64,000 bases of DNA from CAVPCZ01 sp963702445 (GTDB lineage: Bacteria > Bacteroidota > Ignavibacteria > UBA10030 > UBA6906). The stretch spans positions 1 to 64,000 of the forward strand of contig CAVPCZ010000005.1 in assembly GCA_963702445.1 (NCBI GenBank), written 5' to 3'. Below the pieces are notes generated by a model that saw only the letters and a program-made list of their open reading frames with translations, did not search any database and was not told the origin of the DNA. Made by a program: the position numbers and the translations under genes. This document shows positions 39,722 to 50,439 of the stretch, piece by piece (within the stretch, counting starts at the first letter, position 1; the number at the start of each line of letters is the position of its first letter).

Positions 39722-41097
39722 TTATCCCCTTGTACTTCCCCGTGCAAGTGACGAAAATACGCCTGCAACACAGAGCGCCGAGAAGACGGCAAAAGCAATA
39801 TTCACGCTATGAAGGAACTGCGGGTACGATGACGGCTGAATCTGGACATGGCCGATGAAGATCGCGAACACCAGCATGGCAATGCCGAGACTCACCGTCT
39901 GACCGGTCATGCGCATTGTGGCCAGCGTTCCCGCCGCCACTCCGTACACTGTCCGATCGACAGAACCCATGACCGCATTGGTATTGGGGGATGAGAACAG
40001 TGCGAAACCGAGACCGAGAAACCCCAGCGCTGTAACGATGAAGGGGAGCGGTGTCGTCGCGGTAAGGAACACAAAGAACAGGAGACCACCCACAATCACC
40101 CCCATTCCCACCGAGGACACAATACGGGGATCGACCCGGTCGGACAGTTTCCCGGCAAAGGGTGAGCCGGCCGCCATCACCACCGGTTGAGCAAGCAGCA
40201 CAAGGCCGGCCTGCTGCGGACTGAGTCCGCGGATGTACATGAGGTAGAGCCCGAGGAGAAAGGATACAGCAAAAGTTGCACTGTAGTTGATAAACGCCGC
40301 AAGATTGGAGAACGCAAAGACCCGGTTACGCCGGAACAGATTGATGTCGAGCACAGGGACTCTCCGCATGCAGTTCCCACCGGATAAACACCAGGAGCAG
40401 AAGGAGTCCGCCGGCCGCAAGAACACGCCCCGGTGACGTCGGGAAGGAGGGAGAATCCGTACATCAGCGCTACAAGAGCGACGGCATATATGCATGATCC
40501 GGTCACATCAAATCGGGCTCCCCGCGACTCGGTCCATTCCCCTCTCATCTTCACTACGACAAGGATGATCATCAGTACGCCCAGGGGAACATTCGCGAGG
40601 AAGATGCTCCGCCAGCCAAAGTGCTGGGTAAGAACGCCTCCGACAAATGGACCGAGCGAAAGACCGACATACACTGAAGCAGTGTTGATGCCGAGCACCC
40701 TTCCCCGTTCTCCTGCGGGAAAGAGGGAAGTGAGAATGGCAATGCTCGTCCCCGCCATCATGGCGGCGCTGATGCCCTGCAGCACCCGCGCGCCGATGAG
40801 CAGACTCAGGGAAGGGGAGAGACCGCAGAGGAGAGACGAGCATGTATGCAGGGTAACGCCTCCGAGAAACACCCGCCTTCTGCCGGTGATATCCGCAATC
40901 CGGCCAAAAGGGACGAGGAAGACGGAGGATGAAAGGAGATATGAGGTCGGCACCCATCCCAGCAAGACCGCACTCATGGAAAACTCCGTCCCTATTGCCG
41001 GGAGGGCAATATTGATGGAAGAACTCATGAACGGCGTCAGGAACGAGGCCAGGCTCGCGACAAAAAGCGCCGTTTGCTTGCTCACAGGTGCGGACAA
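39722..41097 (-). CDS. MFS multidrug efflux transporter, DHA2 type (one frameshift)
   Basis: About 458 aa. The N-terminal half (ASFLTPFMSSSINIALPAIG, then GRIADITGRRRVFLGG and ARVLQGISAAMMAG) is a classic DHA2 (EmrB/QacA) drug exporter. The frame shifts near 40430-40450; the C-terminal half continues with LGLYLMYIRGLSPQQAGLVLL and VYGVAAGTLATMRMTGQT. TTG 41097 or GTG 41085 starts it. An upstream promoter with -35 and -10 boxes lies at 41148-41176. It is the first gene of a minus-strand run ahead of QueE. Confidence 0.85.
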
Positions 41098-41147
41098 TGA
41101 TGGTAGTCCGGTGATGGTTGGAGAATGTGTTGCCGGCGATCTGGGAA

Positions 41148-41176
41148 AGTATAACGAGGACCGACCGAAGAATCAA
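41148..41176 (-). promoter_or_regulatory. Sigma-70-type promoter for the MFS exporter
   Basis: On the minus strand, TTGATT (41171-41176), a 17-base spacer and TATACT (41148-41153). Both boxes are close to consensus and lie about 50 bases before the TTG start. The region 41098-41533 between the divergent genes shows no other gene. Confidence 0.6.
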
Positions 41177-41533
41177 GCGTGTCTACCGGCGGCAGCCCGA
41201 GTGAGGAAGGGTGATGGACAATCGGATTTCCTGGCATTGTATCGGAGCGAAGTGTCATGTGCCCGCACGAGCCAGGAGCGCCGCGGCTCCGATGATCGCA
41301 GCTGTCATCAGTGTCGCCAGGATGAACCCCTGAATGTCCACCCTGTGTCTCTTCCGCGAAAATGTTGACTGGAGGTGAAGCAGGTCGATGGGATTGACAT
41401 TCTCCGCGTTAGCCCGTAACTTCTTCTACAGGTCTCTGTTCTCTCCGCCCCTCGGTACTCGAGGTTTGACCCATGCGCGCATCCGCAGTCCTGTCGTTCT
41501 CACCGAGATACCCCGTAGGGAAGTGTTCCGCAC

Positions 41534-43381
41534 ATGCGGCTGCTTGTCCTCCAAGCCGCACTGCATCCTCATCGCATCCCCAGCCACTCTCCACGCGCAA
41601 CAGTCCGATACCTACCTTATCCCGACCAGCGATGGCATTTTCCTTGATGCCACGGTTGTCACTCCGGACACAGTGCCGCCCGCCGGAGGCTTTCCGGGGG
41701 TCGTGCTGGTCCACGGGTACGGGGGGACAAGGATGACCTGATCATGTCCGCGATCGCGTCCACCCTCGCCTCCCGCGGATATGCCTCCCTCGCATACAGC
41801 GTACGCGGACAGGGGAATTCGGGGGACTCTCCACAACGAGCGGCCCGCGCGAAATGGCGGACCTCCGGGAGGTGATCCTGTTTTTCAGGACGAGGCCGAA
41901 CATCAATCCCGAGAAGCTCGGTGTGGCCGGCGGATCACAGGGGGGCATCCACGCGTGGTACGCTGCAATGGCCAATATGCCGGGAGTGAAGGTGATAGCG
42001 ACCCTCGTGGCGCCGCCATCCTTTGCCATGGACCTCGTGCCGAACAACTGCATCAAACAACAGCTGCACTTCGAACTGAACCTGGGTTCCGTCCGTTTCT
42101 CCCCGGACCGTGACCGGATGAAAGAATTCGTGATCGCCGACCGATGGGACAGCGTCCTCGCGTACAGCATACAGAGGGATTATCGTCCGTTGCTGGACAG
42201 CGTGCGTATCCCGGTGATCCAGAGCCTGGGGTGGGCAGATGTTCTGTTTCCCGTGAACGAGGGCATCCGCACGGTGCAGCGGTTGACGAAGCCGCGGAAT
42301 TCCCATCTGGTCCTCTTTCGGAACAAACGGACACGGCGAAGAAATCAACCTTGCGGAGTACGTCTCGTTATTCGACAGGGTGTTCCTCTGGTTTGACCGC
42401 TGGCTGAAGGATGCGCCGCTGGATCAATCCGACAAGGCCCTGATCGTCTATGCAGACGACCGGCCCGACTGGCCACATCGTGAGACCATCGGATGGCCCC
42501 CGAAACCGGCAGGCTCGCTCCGGCTTGCTCTGTCCAACGGGGCTCTCCGCACCATCCCGCCAAACACCACGGAAGAGTTGCCGTTTGTTCTTTCCTATGA
42601 CACGACCTATACACCGAGGCAAGGCTGGACTGACGGCTACAAGGGAACCCGGTTCATCCAGGCATTCAGGAGCAGCGGTGCCCGTTTTCTCTCCTCTCCC
42701 TTCGCCGAAACGCTCGATGTCGCCGGCATACCTTTCGCACACCTTGCGCTTCGTTCCGATGCCCCCCAGTTTCAGGCACACATGCAGCTGTATGATGTGG
42801 CTCAAAGCGACACGGGATTTGTCTGGCGGTTGATGACCCGGGGAACCAACGGTGTCCGATCCTCTACACCCGGCACAACCATCGACCGGGAGTTCGAGTG
42901 CCAGGCGCTTGCGCACCGGATTGTTCCGGGCAACAGAATCGGCGTGGAGGTCACTTCCCTCGACATGTACGACAATACCAGGGCGCACATCATTCCGTAT
43001 TTCTCCTCCTCCGCCAGCGTGCTGATGATCTCTCCCTCGGATCCGTCCTATGTCGACATTCCGTTGATCGGCGGAGCAACCTTCGTCTCTGTGCATCAGA
43101 CCGCGTCATCCTCACCTGCCGGGTTCTTCCTGCACCAGAACTATCCGAACCCCTTCAATCCGTCCACCGCCATCCGTTTTTCACTCGCCGGGCCGGGATC
43201 CGTCCTTCTTGAAGTGTTCAACGTGCTGGGGCAGAGAGTGGCAACACTCATCGACGGGCCTCTGGAGCGTGGAGAGCATCAGGTGCAGTTCCAGGGAAGG
43301 GGGCTCTCGAGCGGTATGTATGTCTGCCGTCTGAGCGTCGGCAACAGATCAAACCAACGGACAATGCTCTTGGTGCGATAG
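41534..43381 (+). CDS. Secreted S15/CocE-like peptidase or acyl hydrolase with T9SS tail (frameshifted)
   Basis: About 610 aa. ATG 41534 gives a signal peptide (MRLLVLQAAL) that continues in a shifted frame to LIASPATLHAQQSD. The alpha/beta-hydrolase core has GGFPGVVLVHGYGG (oxyanion side), the nucleophile GGSQGG at about 41935, an Asp in GWADVLFPVN, and the His in GTNGHGEEI at about 42320, found only in a shifted frame. After the hydrolase comes a jelly-roll PepX_C-like domain and a T9SS sorting domain with LHQNYPNPFNPSTAI. It would be exported and surface-attached. Frame jumps: near 41580, 41735, 41815, 42310 and 42365. Confidence 0.75.
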
Positions 43382-43412
43382 AAGGTGCAGCAGTACGCAG
43401 TGTCAACGGTGC

Positions 43413-44496
43413 TCAGCGCTGGATACGTGCCGATCCCCCCTTGGCGAATGCGCGCACCTGCTCGACGGTGGCCATGGTCGTATCGCCGGGGAACGTCGTG
43501 AGCAGCGCGCCGTGCGCCCAGCCCAGTTTCACCGCTTCTTCCGGCGATTCGCCTGTCAGCAGGCCGTAGAAGAATCCGCTCGCGAATCCATCCCCGCCGC
43601 CGACGCGGTCCAGCACGTCAAGCTCGCAGGTGGGTGCGGTGTAGGTCTTGCCGTTGACCCACGCCACGGCCCCCCAGCTGTGGTGGTTGGTGGAGTGGAC
43701 TTCGCGCAGAGTCGTTGCCACGACTTTCACCTGCGGGTGTTTCTTCGACCACCTTGTCGATCATCCCAAAGAACGTGCTCGGATCGAGCTTCGATTTGGC
43801 CGCCACTTCCGGACCGGGGATACCGAGGCCCTTCTGGAGGTCTTCCTCGTTGCCCACCAGGACATCGGCGTTTTCGACGATACGCGCGACCACTTCGACC
43901 GCCTTCTGCTGCCCGCCCCAGATGTTCCACAGCTTCTCGCGGAAGTTCAGGTCGAAGCTCACGATCGCGCCGGCTTTCCTTGCCGCTTTCATCCCCTCGA
44001 TGATCACCTCGCCCGTCGTCTCGGAGAGCGCGGCGAAGATTCCGCCGCTATGGAACCACCGCACGCCGCCCGCGAAGATGGCATCCCAGTCGAAGTCGCC
44101 GGGCTTCAGCTGCGCTGCTGCTTCGTTTGAACGGTTGTAGAACACCACCGGTGCGCGGACACCCTGTCCGCGGTCGCTGTACACGGTGGCCATGTTCGGC
44201 CCGTTGACGCCGTTGTGTTTGAACCGCTTGTAGAAGGGCTTCACGCCCATCGCCTTCACGCGTTCGGCGATCAGATCGCCAATCGGATAGTCCACCATCG
44301 CCGTCGCAATGCCCGTATTCATCCGGAAACAATCGGCAAGATTTGCGGCCACGTTAAACTCACCGCCGCTCACATGAATCTGGCATTCCGTTGCCTTCCG
44401 GAAGGGAATGATGCCCGGATCCAGCCGGTGCACCAGCGCACCGAGAGAAACCAAGTCGAACGCACCATCCGAACGGACATTTAACCCGTTACTCAT
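43413..44496 (-). CDS. kdgK: 2-dehydro-3-deoxygluconokinase-like PfkB sugar kinase (one frameshift)
   Basis: About 360 aa, ATG 44496 with AAGGAG 7 bases upstream. PfkB fold: HVSGGEFNVAANLADC near the N-terminus, and the C-terminal signature DRVGGGDGFASGFFYGLL with the catalytic Asp. GGGD is usual in KDG kinases of Bacteroidota. The frame changes near 43725. KDG kinase makes 2-keto-3-deoxy-6-phosphogluconate, the last step of uronate breakdown, so it fits the lyase and GH4 genes earlier in the window. A different PfkB sugar kinase cannot be excluded. Confidence 0.82.
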
Positions 44497-44563
44497 GTGA
44501 CACTCCTTGTCTCTGTTGACGACGTCCCTTGTTGCAGCCCGAAGGGCAGGGTGGGTACGAGCA

Positions 44564-44594
44564 ATAATATCGCTCCATATGACCCTTTTGTCAA
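44564..44594 (-). promoter_or_regulatory. Possible promoter for the sugar kinase
   Basis: Minus strand: TTGACA (44589-44594), a perfect -35 box, and TATTAT (44564-44569) with a 19-base spacer. The spacer is long, so the -10 choice is tentative. It lies about 70 bases before the kinase start. Confidence 0.5.
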
Positions 44595-44692
44595 CATCTG
44601 TTTTTGTTCTGCGCGGAGGGGGGGTCTCCGGCAAAGTTACTGTATTGCAGCCGGACCCCTTCTTCCTGCTGTGATGTGCCCGAAAATCTTCC

Positions 44693-44721
44693 TTGGTTCT
44701 GAAGCGGGGAGTCCGTATATT
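44693..44721 (+). promoter_or_regulatory. Promoter for the FKBP gene
   Basis: TTGGTT (44693-44698), a 17-base spacer and TATATT (44716-44721), 43 bases before the FKBP start. Both boxes match the sigma-70 pattern. Confidence 0.55.
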
Positions 44722-44764
44722 TAAAGATATTTCCATCATTTCTAAATCCCCGAAAGGTATACCC

Positions 44765-45457
44765 ATGCGCGCACTCTGGGCCGCCGTACTGGCGGTCGGA
44801 CTCATCGGATGTCAAACGACTGGCGAGAAGGATGTAAAGCTCGAAACCCAGAAGGACAAAGTCAGCTACAGCATCGGTCTGAATATCGGCAAGAACATGA
44901 CGCGCGATTCCATCGCCATCAACCCGGACATCTTTCTGCGCGGTGTGCTGGATGCAGCGGCGGACAGTGCCCATCGACTGATGACGGACAAGGAAATGCA
45001 GGAGACCATGATGGCGTTCCAGCAGGAGATGCAGAAAAAGCAGATGGAACAGGCCCACGCGGCCGGCGAGAAGAACAGACTTGAAGGCGAAGCCTTCCTC
45101 GCAGAGAACGCCAAACAACCCGGCGTTGTCACGCTCCCCAGTGGTCTGCAGTACAGGATTCTGGTGGAGGGCAAGGGGAAAAAGCCGAACGCCGCGGCCA
45201 CCGTCAAAACGCACTACAGCGGCAAGCTGCTGAACGGCACCGAGTTTGACAGTTCCATCAAGCGCGGCGAGCCGGCGGTGTTTCCGTGCAATGGCGTCAT
45301 CAAAGGGTGGACCGAGGCCCTCCTGTTGATGCCGGAGGGATCGAAGTGGGAACTGTTTATCCCGTCATCGCTGGCGTATGGTGAAGCCGGTGCGGGCGGC
45401 GTTATTCCCCCGAACGCGACCCTGATCTTCCAGGTCGAGCTGATTGCCATTCAATAG
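44765..45457 (+). CDS. FKBP-type peptidyl-prolyl cis-trans isomerase lipoprotein
   Basis: 230 aa, ATG 44765. A lipobox (GLIGCQTT) marks a lipoprotein with Cys at about residue 16. The N-terminal helical part (KDKVSYSIGLNIGKNMTRD) is the FkpA/Mip dimerisation domain, followed by FKBP features: GVVTLPSGLQYRIL, VKTHYSGKLLNGTEFDSS, and the active-site VIKGWTEALLLMPEGSKW and PSSLAYGEAGAGGVIPPNATL. It assists folding of envelope proteins in the periplasm. Full length, unbroken. Confidence 0.93.
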   Translation: MRALWAAVLAVGLIGCQTTGEKDVKLETQKDKVSYSIGLNIGKNMTRDSIAINPDIFLRGVLDAAADSAHRLMTDKEMQETMMAFQQEMQKKQMEQAHAAGEKNRLEGEAFLAENAKQPGVVTLPSGLQYRILVEGKGKKPNAAATVKTHYSGKLLNGTEFDSSIKRGEPAVFPCNGVIKGWTEALLLMPEGSKWELFIPSSLAYGEAGAGGVIPPNATLIFQVELIAIQ

Positions 45458-45464
45458 AAAGCAA

Positions 45465-45497
45465 GGTGGGGGATGCGATACAGCCGCATCCCCCACC
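45465..45497. terminator. Bidirectional terminator between FKBP and the T9SS protein
   Basis: A perfect 13-bp stem: GGTGGGGGATGCG (45465-45477) with CGCATCCCCCACC (45485-45497) and a 7-base loop, between convergent genes. The T run is weak on both sides. Confidence 0.6.
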
Positions 45498-45529
45498 GGT
45501 TTCTCCCCGAAGTCTTCTGCACACCACTC

Positions 45530-46654
45530 TTAGCGCATCACCACCATCTTCCGGGTTTGCGTGAACGTCCCCGCCTGGAGGCGGTACACATAGACCCCGC
45601 TCGCAAGATTCGCGGCATCGAATTCCACCGCTCTCTCTCCCGCGTCGAAAATCCCGTCCACAACCGTCGCCACTTCTCCTCCCAGCAGATTAAACACCTT
45701 GATCGTCACCGTGGACCGCTCCGGCAGCCCGAACCGGATTGTGGTCGTGGGGTTGAAGGGGTTGGGATAGTTCTGGCTCAGGCGATATTCCACCGGAGTG
45801 CTTTCCACAATCTTCACGTCGGTGGGAATAGCGACATTCCACCAGGTCGGCGGAGTGACCTCGAGAGAATCGCCGCCGGCCTGGCCTGATTCTTTTGCCG
45901 TTACTTCCACGCGGGCCAGGCGATCCGACACAAAAATGTATTTCACATCGACGCCCGTTGAGGTGGTATCAACCCTCTTGATCCGCAACGCCTGTTCGAT
46001 AATCCCGCCGGGCATCTTCATTGCACCGTAGGCATCGACGGTATATGTCGCGTTGTGGGTTTTCGTCGTAATGGGGAAGTAATACGTGGCCCCCAACCGT
46101 ACAAAACTCGTATCAGTATAGGATGATTTCCATGTCGATTGATATTGCACGGGCAATGCGTACATGGTGTCCGGACGCGAATTAACCCATTCAGCAAGTC
46201 CATTGCCGAATAAAGGGACGGTTGCAGCCGCCATGTCCCCCAATATGCCCATTGTGGCGGTTGCCCCTCCCGGACTCTTGGCATAGGTATAATAGCGCCA
46301 CGCGGTTGCCACCACGGAAATCACGCTACCGGGGGCTATCGGATAGCTTATCGACGCCTGTCCGTCGTGTGCGTGCGTCGCTCCAACCCGTGTGAATCCA
46401 TATGGAGTACTGGACACGGCAACAGGCTTCAGCGGGATCCCGATGTTGGTTTTAAGATTGCTGAAGTCCCACAGGGTGTTACTGCCGGCAGAACCAATGT
46501 ACACTTTGGTGGTCACGGAATCGGGAGTATGCGTGTATCCCCGGTTAAGCATGGACTCCGCTTGAACGATGCTGATTGTGGTCTGGGCGGAGGCAAGCTC
46601 CACCATTAGCAGTATCCCGCACAGAACCAAAACAGACCGCACGAAATGGTTCAT
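45530..46654 (-). CDS. T9SS-secreted protein of unknown function
   Basis: 374 aa, ATG 46654 with GGAGG 5 bases upstream. A signal peptide (VRSVLVLCGILLMVELASAQ) is followed by a beta-rich body of about 270 residues with repeated short strands (for example SPGGATATMGILGDMAAATV) and a T9SS sorting domain (YRLSQNYPNPFNPTTTIRF, ending FTQTRKMVVMR). No catalytic motif is visible. It should end on the cell surface. It may be an adhesin or a sugar-binding protein. Unbroken. Confidence 0.85.
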   Translation of the reverse strand: MNHFVRSVLVLCGILLMVELASAQTTISIVQAESMLNRGYTHTPDSVTTKVYIGSAGSNTLWDFSNLKTNIGIPLKPVAVSSTPYGFTRVGATHAHDGQASISYPIAPGSVISVVATAWRYYTYAKSPGGATATMGILGDMAAATVPLFGNGLAEWVNSRPDTMYALPVQYQSTWKSSYTDTSFVRLGATYYFPITTKTHNATYTVDAYGAMKMPGGIIEQALRIKRVDTTSTGVDVKYIFVSDRLARVEVTAKESGQAGGDSLEVTPPTWWNVAIPTDVKIVESTPVEYRLSQNYPNPFNPTTTIRFGLPERSTVTIKVFNLLGGEVATVVDGIFDAGERAVEFDAANLASGVYVYRLQAGTFTQTRKMVVMR

Positions 46655-46837
46655 ATCCCCTCCTTTGTTCTTTTTGTTTAACACTCTCCAGGGTACACGG
46701 AAATCCCTTCTCATGGGCCGCGGACCCGTCTTAGAATTTCACCTTGAGGACAAACACGCAAGTCCTCGGGGCCATTCTCCATGTACTGTTCGAAACCGGG
46801 CTCTCTGTGGATGTGCAGAAGCGCCGGAGCCGTCGCA

Positions 46838-49042
46838 CTAAAATCTTGCTTCCAGCACAAGCACATAGTTGCGCGGGGGCATCATGTTCCCGATCAACTC
46901 CACATAGTTGTACTGCAGGGCATTGCTTACATTGAATGTGGCATTCAGGGGCACGCCCGCAAACCCGAAGTCCGCTCCGATGCGGAAATCCGTGACATAG
47001 ATGGGGACCCGCTCGTCCCCGTCCGGCACGATGCCCACCTCCACCAGTTCGTCGTCGATCCTGTCGACACGGCTGATGTAGCGGAAATCTGCCCCCGCGG
47101 TGACCGGACCGATCCGTGTCGTCAGGTTGGTATAGAACAGATGCCGAGGCCGGTACCGCAGAATATCATCATTCGTGATGTCTTCGGGATACACATAGGT
47201 GTACCCGAGATTGAACGACAATCCCCCGTCAAAGAGCCCGAGCTTGAAGGATGTTTCCACACCCTGCACACGGGCTTCGATGACATTGCGCCACTGGATC
47301 TGCAGGTCCGATCCGGAGACGATGAGCCCGGCTTCGATGAGGTTGTCGTAGTCGGTCCTGAAGGCCGCAAAATCGAACGACCCGAAATCGCCCACCGCCT
47401 GCGAGACGCCGACTTCATACGAGTAGCTCTGTTCGGGCTGCAGGTCTTTGTTCGGGACTGCAGTCAGGTTGCTCACGCCGGCGGTGATGAACGCTTCCGC
47501 CACAGAGGGGACCCTGAAGCCCTGACCGTACGACGCGCGCAGCGTCGTGCCCCAGAAGGGTTTATACGCAATCGCCGCTTTGGGATTGAGCTGTGCGCTC
47601 GGTTCGGTCAGTCCGAGCGATTGAAAATCAAAGCGCGCGCCGAGGGTGAGTGTGAAGTTCTCCAGCAGCTTCATCTCGTCCTGCCCGTAGACCGCAAGAC
47701 CTCCGATGAGCCGGTTACTGAACAGGTCTCCCCCGATCATGTCGACGTTGCCGTCCACCCCGAACGTCATGGTGTGTATGTTGTCAAGAAGCAGTGTGGC
47801 CAGCGCCTCGGCTCGAATGCCGTCGGCGTACGATTCGGCCCTGCCGATCCCGGATCGCGTCTCGAATCCCCAGTCGTTATGAAGCCACATCACCCTGGAG
47901 GTGAAGAGAAGCTTGTCAGACAGGACCCCGTTGTACTGGCCGCTGACAAAGAACCGCACCGATTTGACGTTGTCCGTCTGCTGCGCGATCGGCGGGATGA
48001 GCGCCGAATCCAGGGTTCGCCAGTACAGAAACTGTCCTCCGAACTGATTGAGGAGATTGAATGTCAACGTGAGCGCGGAGGACTGTGAAAGGTCCTGTGT
48101 GGCCTTGATGTAGAAGTTGTACCGCCGGCGGTAGTCATTCTCGCGATACCCGTCATCCAGCTGACGGGACATGAACATCGAGAGGCCGAGACTGCCCGAT
48201 TTGTACGCATGGCTGACCGATTGGCCGTTGGTGAAGCGATGCTTGTCAGACCACTTCCAATCGACGAATGACGGGTCATTGTACATCCCCCCATAGGCCC
48301 GGACAATCGTCTCAGACTGTTCCGGAATCGGCTTGGTGATGATGTTGATCACGCCGCCGAGCGCACTGGATCCATAGAGCGCTGAACTGGCTCCTTTGAC
48401 CACTTCGATCCGTTCGACCTGACCCACCGGAATGGACTCAAAAGTGAGCTCACCCGTATCGCCTGCGATGAAGGGGATTCCATCCACGAGCATGAGCACG
48501 CGGCTGCCGGCACCGCGGCTGTATCCGCTGGAGCCGCGAATATTCACCTGGAACCCCGTCATGTTCACCCCGGGGATGTACCGGAGAGCGTCATCAATCA
48601 CGAGGGCATTGCGCTGCTGAATCTCCCCCGCATCCATGATCGACATGCTGACGGGAACATCTTCAAGCGACTGTTTGCGCTTGCTTGCGGTGATGACATA
48701 CTGCTCGATTTGCACCGGCGTCTGCACAAGGGAGACGTTCAGGACAGTCTCTTTTCCCTCCTCAACCACCAGGCCGGCTCGCGTGACGCGCTGATACCCG
48801 ACCATGGAGATCGTGACCGTGTGTGTCCCGGCGGGCACATCCGCAATGCGGTACTCGCCTTTGAGATTCGTGGTGGTGCCGCGAACGGTGCCCTGCACGA
48901 GCACGGTGGCTCCGATGAGCGGTTCGGCCGCACCGTCGGCACGGGACGTCACCCGGCCTGTGATGGAGCCGCCTCCGCCGAACCCCCGGTCACACAGGGC
49001 AAGGAGCAATAGGAATGTGATCAGTGTCCGTTTCATCGCCAT
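46838..49042 (-). CDS. TonB-dependent outer-membrane receptor
   Basis: 734 aa, ATG 49042 or 49036. Signal peptide, then a carboxypeptidase-like regulatory domain (TGRVTSRADGAAEPLIGATV, to about residue 110), a plug with VDGIPFIAGDTGELTFE and IEVVKGASSALYGSSALGG, and a beta-barrel ending FNVSNALQYNYVELIGN and LEARF. It imports a ligand across the outer membrane using TonB energy. Without a SusD partner the ligand is unlikely to be a Sus-type glycan; cobalamin, iron or a peptide are possible. It follows a lipoprotein gene with overlapping ends. Confidence 0.92.
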   Translation of the reverse strand: MAMKRTLITFLLLLALCDRGFGGGGSITGRVTSRADGAAEPLIGATVLVQGTVRGTTTNLKGEYRIADVPAGTHTVTISMVGYQRVTRAGLVVEEGKETVLNVSLVQTPVQIEQYVITASKRKQSLEDVPVSMSIMDAGEIQQRNALVIDDALRYIPGVNMTGFQVNIRGSSGYSRGAGSRVLMLVDGIPFIAGDTGELTFESIPVGQVERIEVVKGASSALYGSSALGGVINIITKPIPEQSETIVRAYGGMYNDPSFVDWKWSDKHRFTNGQSVSHAYKSGSLGLSMFMSRQLDDGYRENDYRRRYNFYIKATQDLSQSSALTLTFNLLNQFGGQFLYWRTLDSALIPPIAQQTDNVKSVRFFVSGQYNGVLSDKLLFTSRVMWLHNDWGFETRSGIGRAESYADGIRAEALATLLLDNIHTMTFGVDGNVDMIGGDLFSNRLIGGLAVYGQDEMKLLENFTLTLGARFDFQSLGLTEPSAQLNPKAAIAYKPFWGTTLRASYGQGFRVPSVAEAFITAGVSNLTAVPNKDLQPEQSYSYEVGVSQAVGDFGSFDFAAFRTDYDNLIEAGLIVSGSDLQIQWRNVIEARVQGVETSFKLGLFDGGLSFNLGYTYVYPEDITNDDILRYRPRHLFYTNLTTRIGPVTAGADFRYISRVDRIDDELVEVGIVPDGDERVPIYVTDFRIGADFGFAGVPLNATFNVSNALQYNYVELIGNMMPPRNYVLVLEARF

Positions 49043-49572
49043 GGCTTCGGAGGCAGGTTATGATAATCCACATAGATGTCGATGTCGGGCGTGATGCGGT
49101 GCAACAGGATCCTCACAGGCGCCGGAACGAACGAATCCGGATTCACCGCATACACGCCTGCCGGTCTCCAATCCGCAAAAAAATTCGGGCCATATCGCCA
49201 GGCGACCACGACATAGTTATATGTCGTCACCTGCAGGGTTGTTCCCTCCGTGGTGAAATCATAATGGACCGTATCCGCGAGCCGGTCCCCTCCGAGGGTC
49301 TTCAGTGCACCCTGGACGCCGGTTGTCACCTGAGGATAGACGACGGCCCTGCCGCTGAACAACGCAGTAAGGATGCCGCTACTGTCAGTCGGGTACTCCG
49401 TGAACGCGGCTATCCGCAGCTCAAGGAGGCTGTCGGGGGGCGGCCAATTCTTGTAGTGGATCACGCCGCTGAACCCGGACGGTTCTTTCAGGGGCTCAAG
49501 TCCTTTGTCGCATCCGGAGATGAAAACAAGGAAAAGGGCCATCAACAGTATGAAAAAGGGGGGCTGCTTCAT
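49033..49572 (-). CDS. Lipoprotein encoded just before the TonB receptor
   Basis: About 179 aa, ATG 49572 with GAGGA upstream. Lipobox LVFISGCDKG. The mature part is beta-rich (VVYPQVTTGVQGALKTLGG, VTTYNYVVVAWRYGP) and lacks a known family. Its last 10 bases overlap the receptor start, so the pair is coupled and the lipoprotein may be the surface partner of the receptor. Unbroken. Confidence 0.8.
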   Translation of the reverse strand: MKQPPFFILLMALFLVFISGCDKGLEPLKEPSGFSGVIHYKNWPPPDSLLELRIAAFTEYPTDSSGILTALFSGRAVVYPQVTTGVQGALKTLGGDRLADTVHYDFTTEGTTLQVTTYNYVVVAWRYGPNFFADWRPAGVYAVNPDSFVPAPVRILLHRITPDIDIYVDYHNLPPKPWR

Positions 49573-49775
49573 GGAAATCCTCATAAACAAGAACAACATG
49601 GCCGGACTAAAAGTTCGTGCGCCCCGTCACAACAACAGAAAAAACTTCTCTTACGAGATCTGACTTGCTTTAAACCCTGCAAGAGCATAGATTTGTTCTC
49701 AGAAGGCTGGTCTGTATCCAGACGAACTCAGCGACGCTGTTCGTGGCCAAGGCAATCACACATACGGAGGTCCCA

Positions 49776-50439
49776 TGAAACACTTTATTCTTTGTTGTTC
49801 GTTCCTCTTTGCATTCTCGGCGGCCTGGGCGCAGGGCATCGGGTTCGGGGTCCACGGGAACATGATCAATTCCAATCTCAACGCGACCCTCAGGCAGATC
49901 GGCAATATTCCCCCCCCACCAGTACGGTTCAGATAGCGCTTGAAGAAATTTACGGTATTGGTTGGGGAGGCGGCGTGCATTTCGACATCGGTCTCGGGTT
50001 CATCAGCTTCCGCCTCTCCGGAGACTACACCACCCTTTCACCCGACAAGGACAAGTTCGCAAGTCTCGTCCAGCAGATCTTTCCCGGTGTGACGGGGATA
50101 TCCTATGTGGATGGCGGAAAGGTGGATATGTGGTCCGGCAGTGCCAACGCGAAGCTGAACCTGCTGCCTCTGCCCATCTTCAAAATCTACGCAACCGGAG
50201 GCATAGGTATTGCAAGCGTCAAGTCGACGAACGCGAACCTGAAAATCGGCACCACCCCCGTCAGCTTCGTGATTCTCGACAACCAGACCGCCATGACCAC
50301 GAATCTCGGCGCCGGAACGGATATCTCCCTGGGCGGATTGAGCCTGTTTGCGGAGCTCAGGTTCAACTGGCTCTTCCTCAAAGAAAATGCGGAGACGAGC
50401 ACCATGGTGCCCATCGCCTCCGTAGGAATCACGTTCTAA
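49776..50439 (+). CDS. Outer-membrane beta-barrel protein (one frameshift)
   Basis: About 220 aa, ATG 49776 with GGAGG upstream. A signal peptide (MKHFILCCSFLFAFSAAWAQ) leads to a beta-barrel with alternating strands (HFDIGLGFISFRLSGDYTTL, FAELRFNWLFLKENAE) and a C-terminal FxxxF-like end. A frame change at about 49910 lies in a run of C, so it is likely a sequencing error. Small porin-like or OmpA-like barrel; cargo unknown. Confidence 0.75.

Noticed and set aside
46781..48088. A 435-codon open frame on the plus strand
   Set aside because: It runs opposite the TonB receptor and shows no protein family; it is a shadow.
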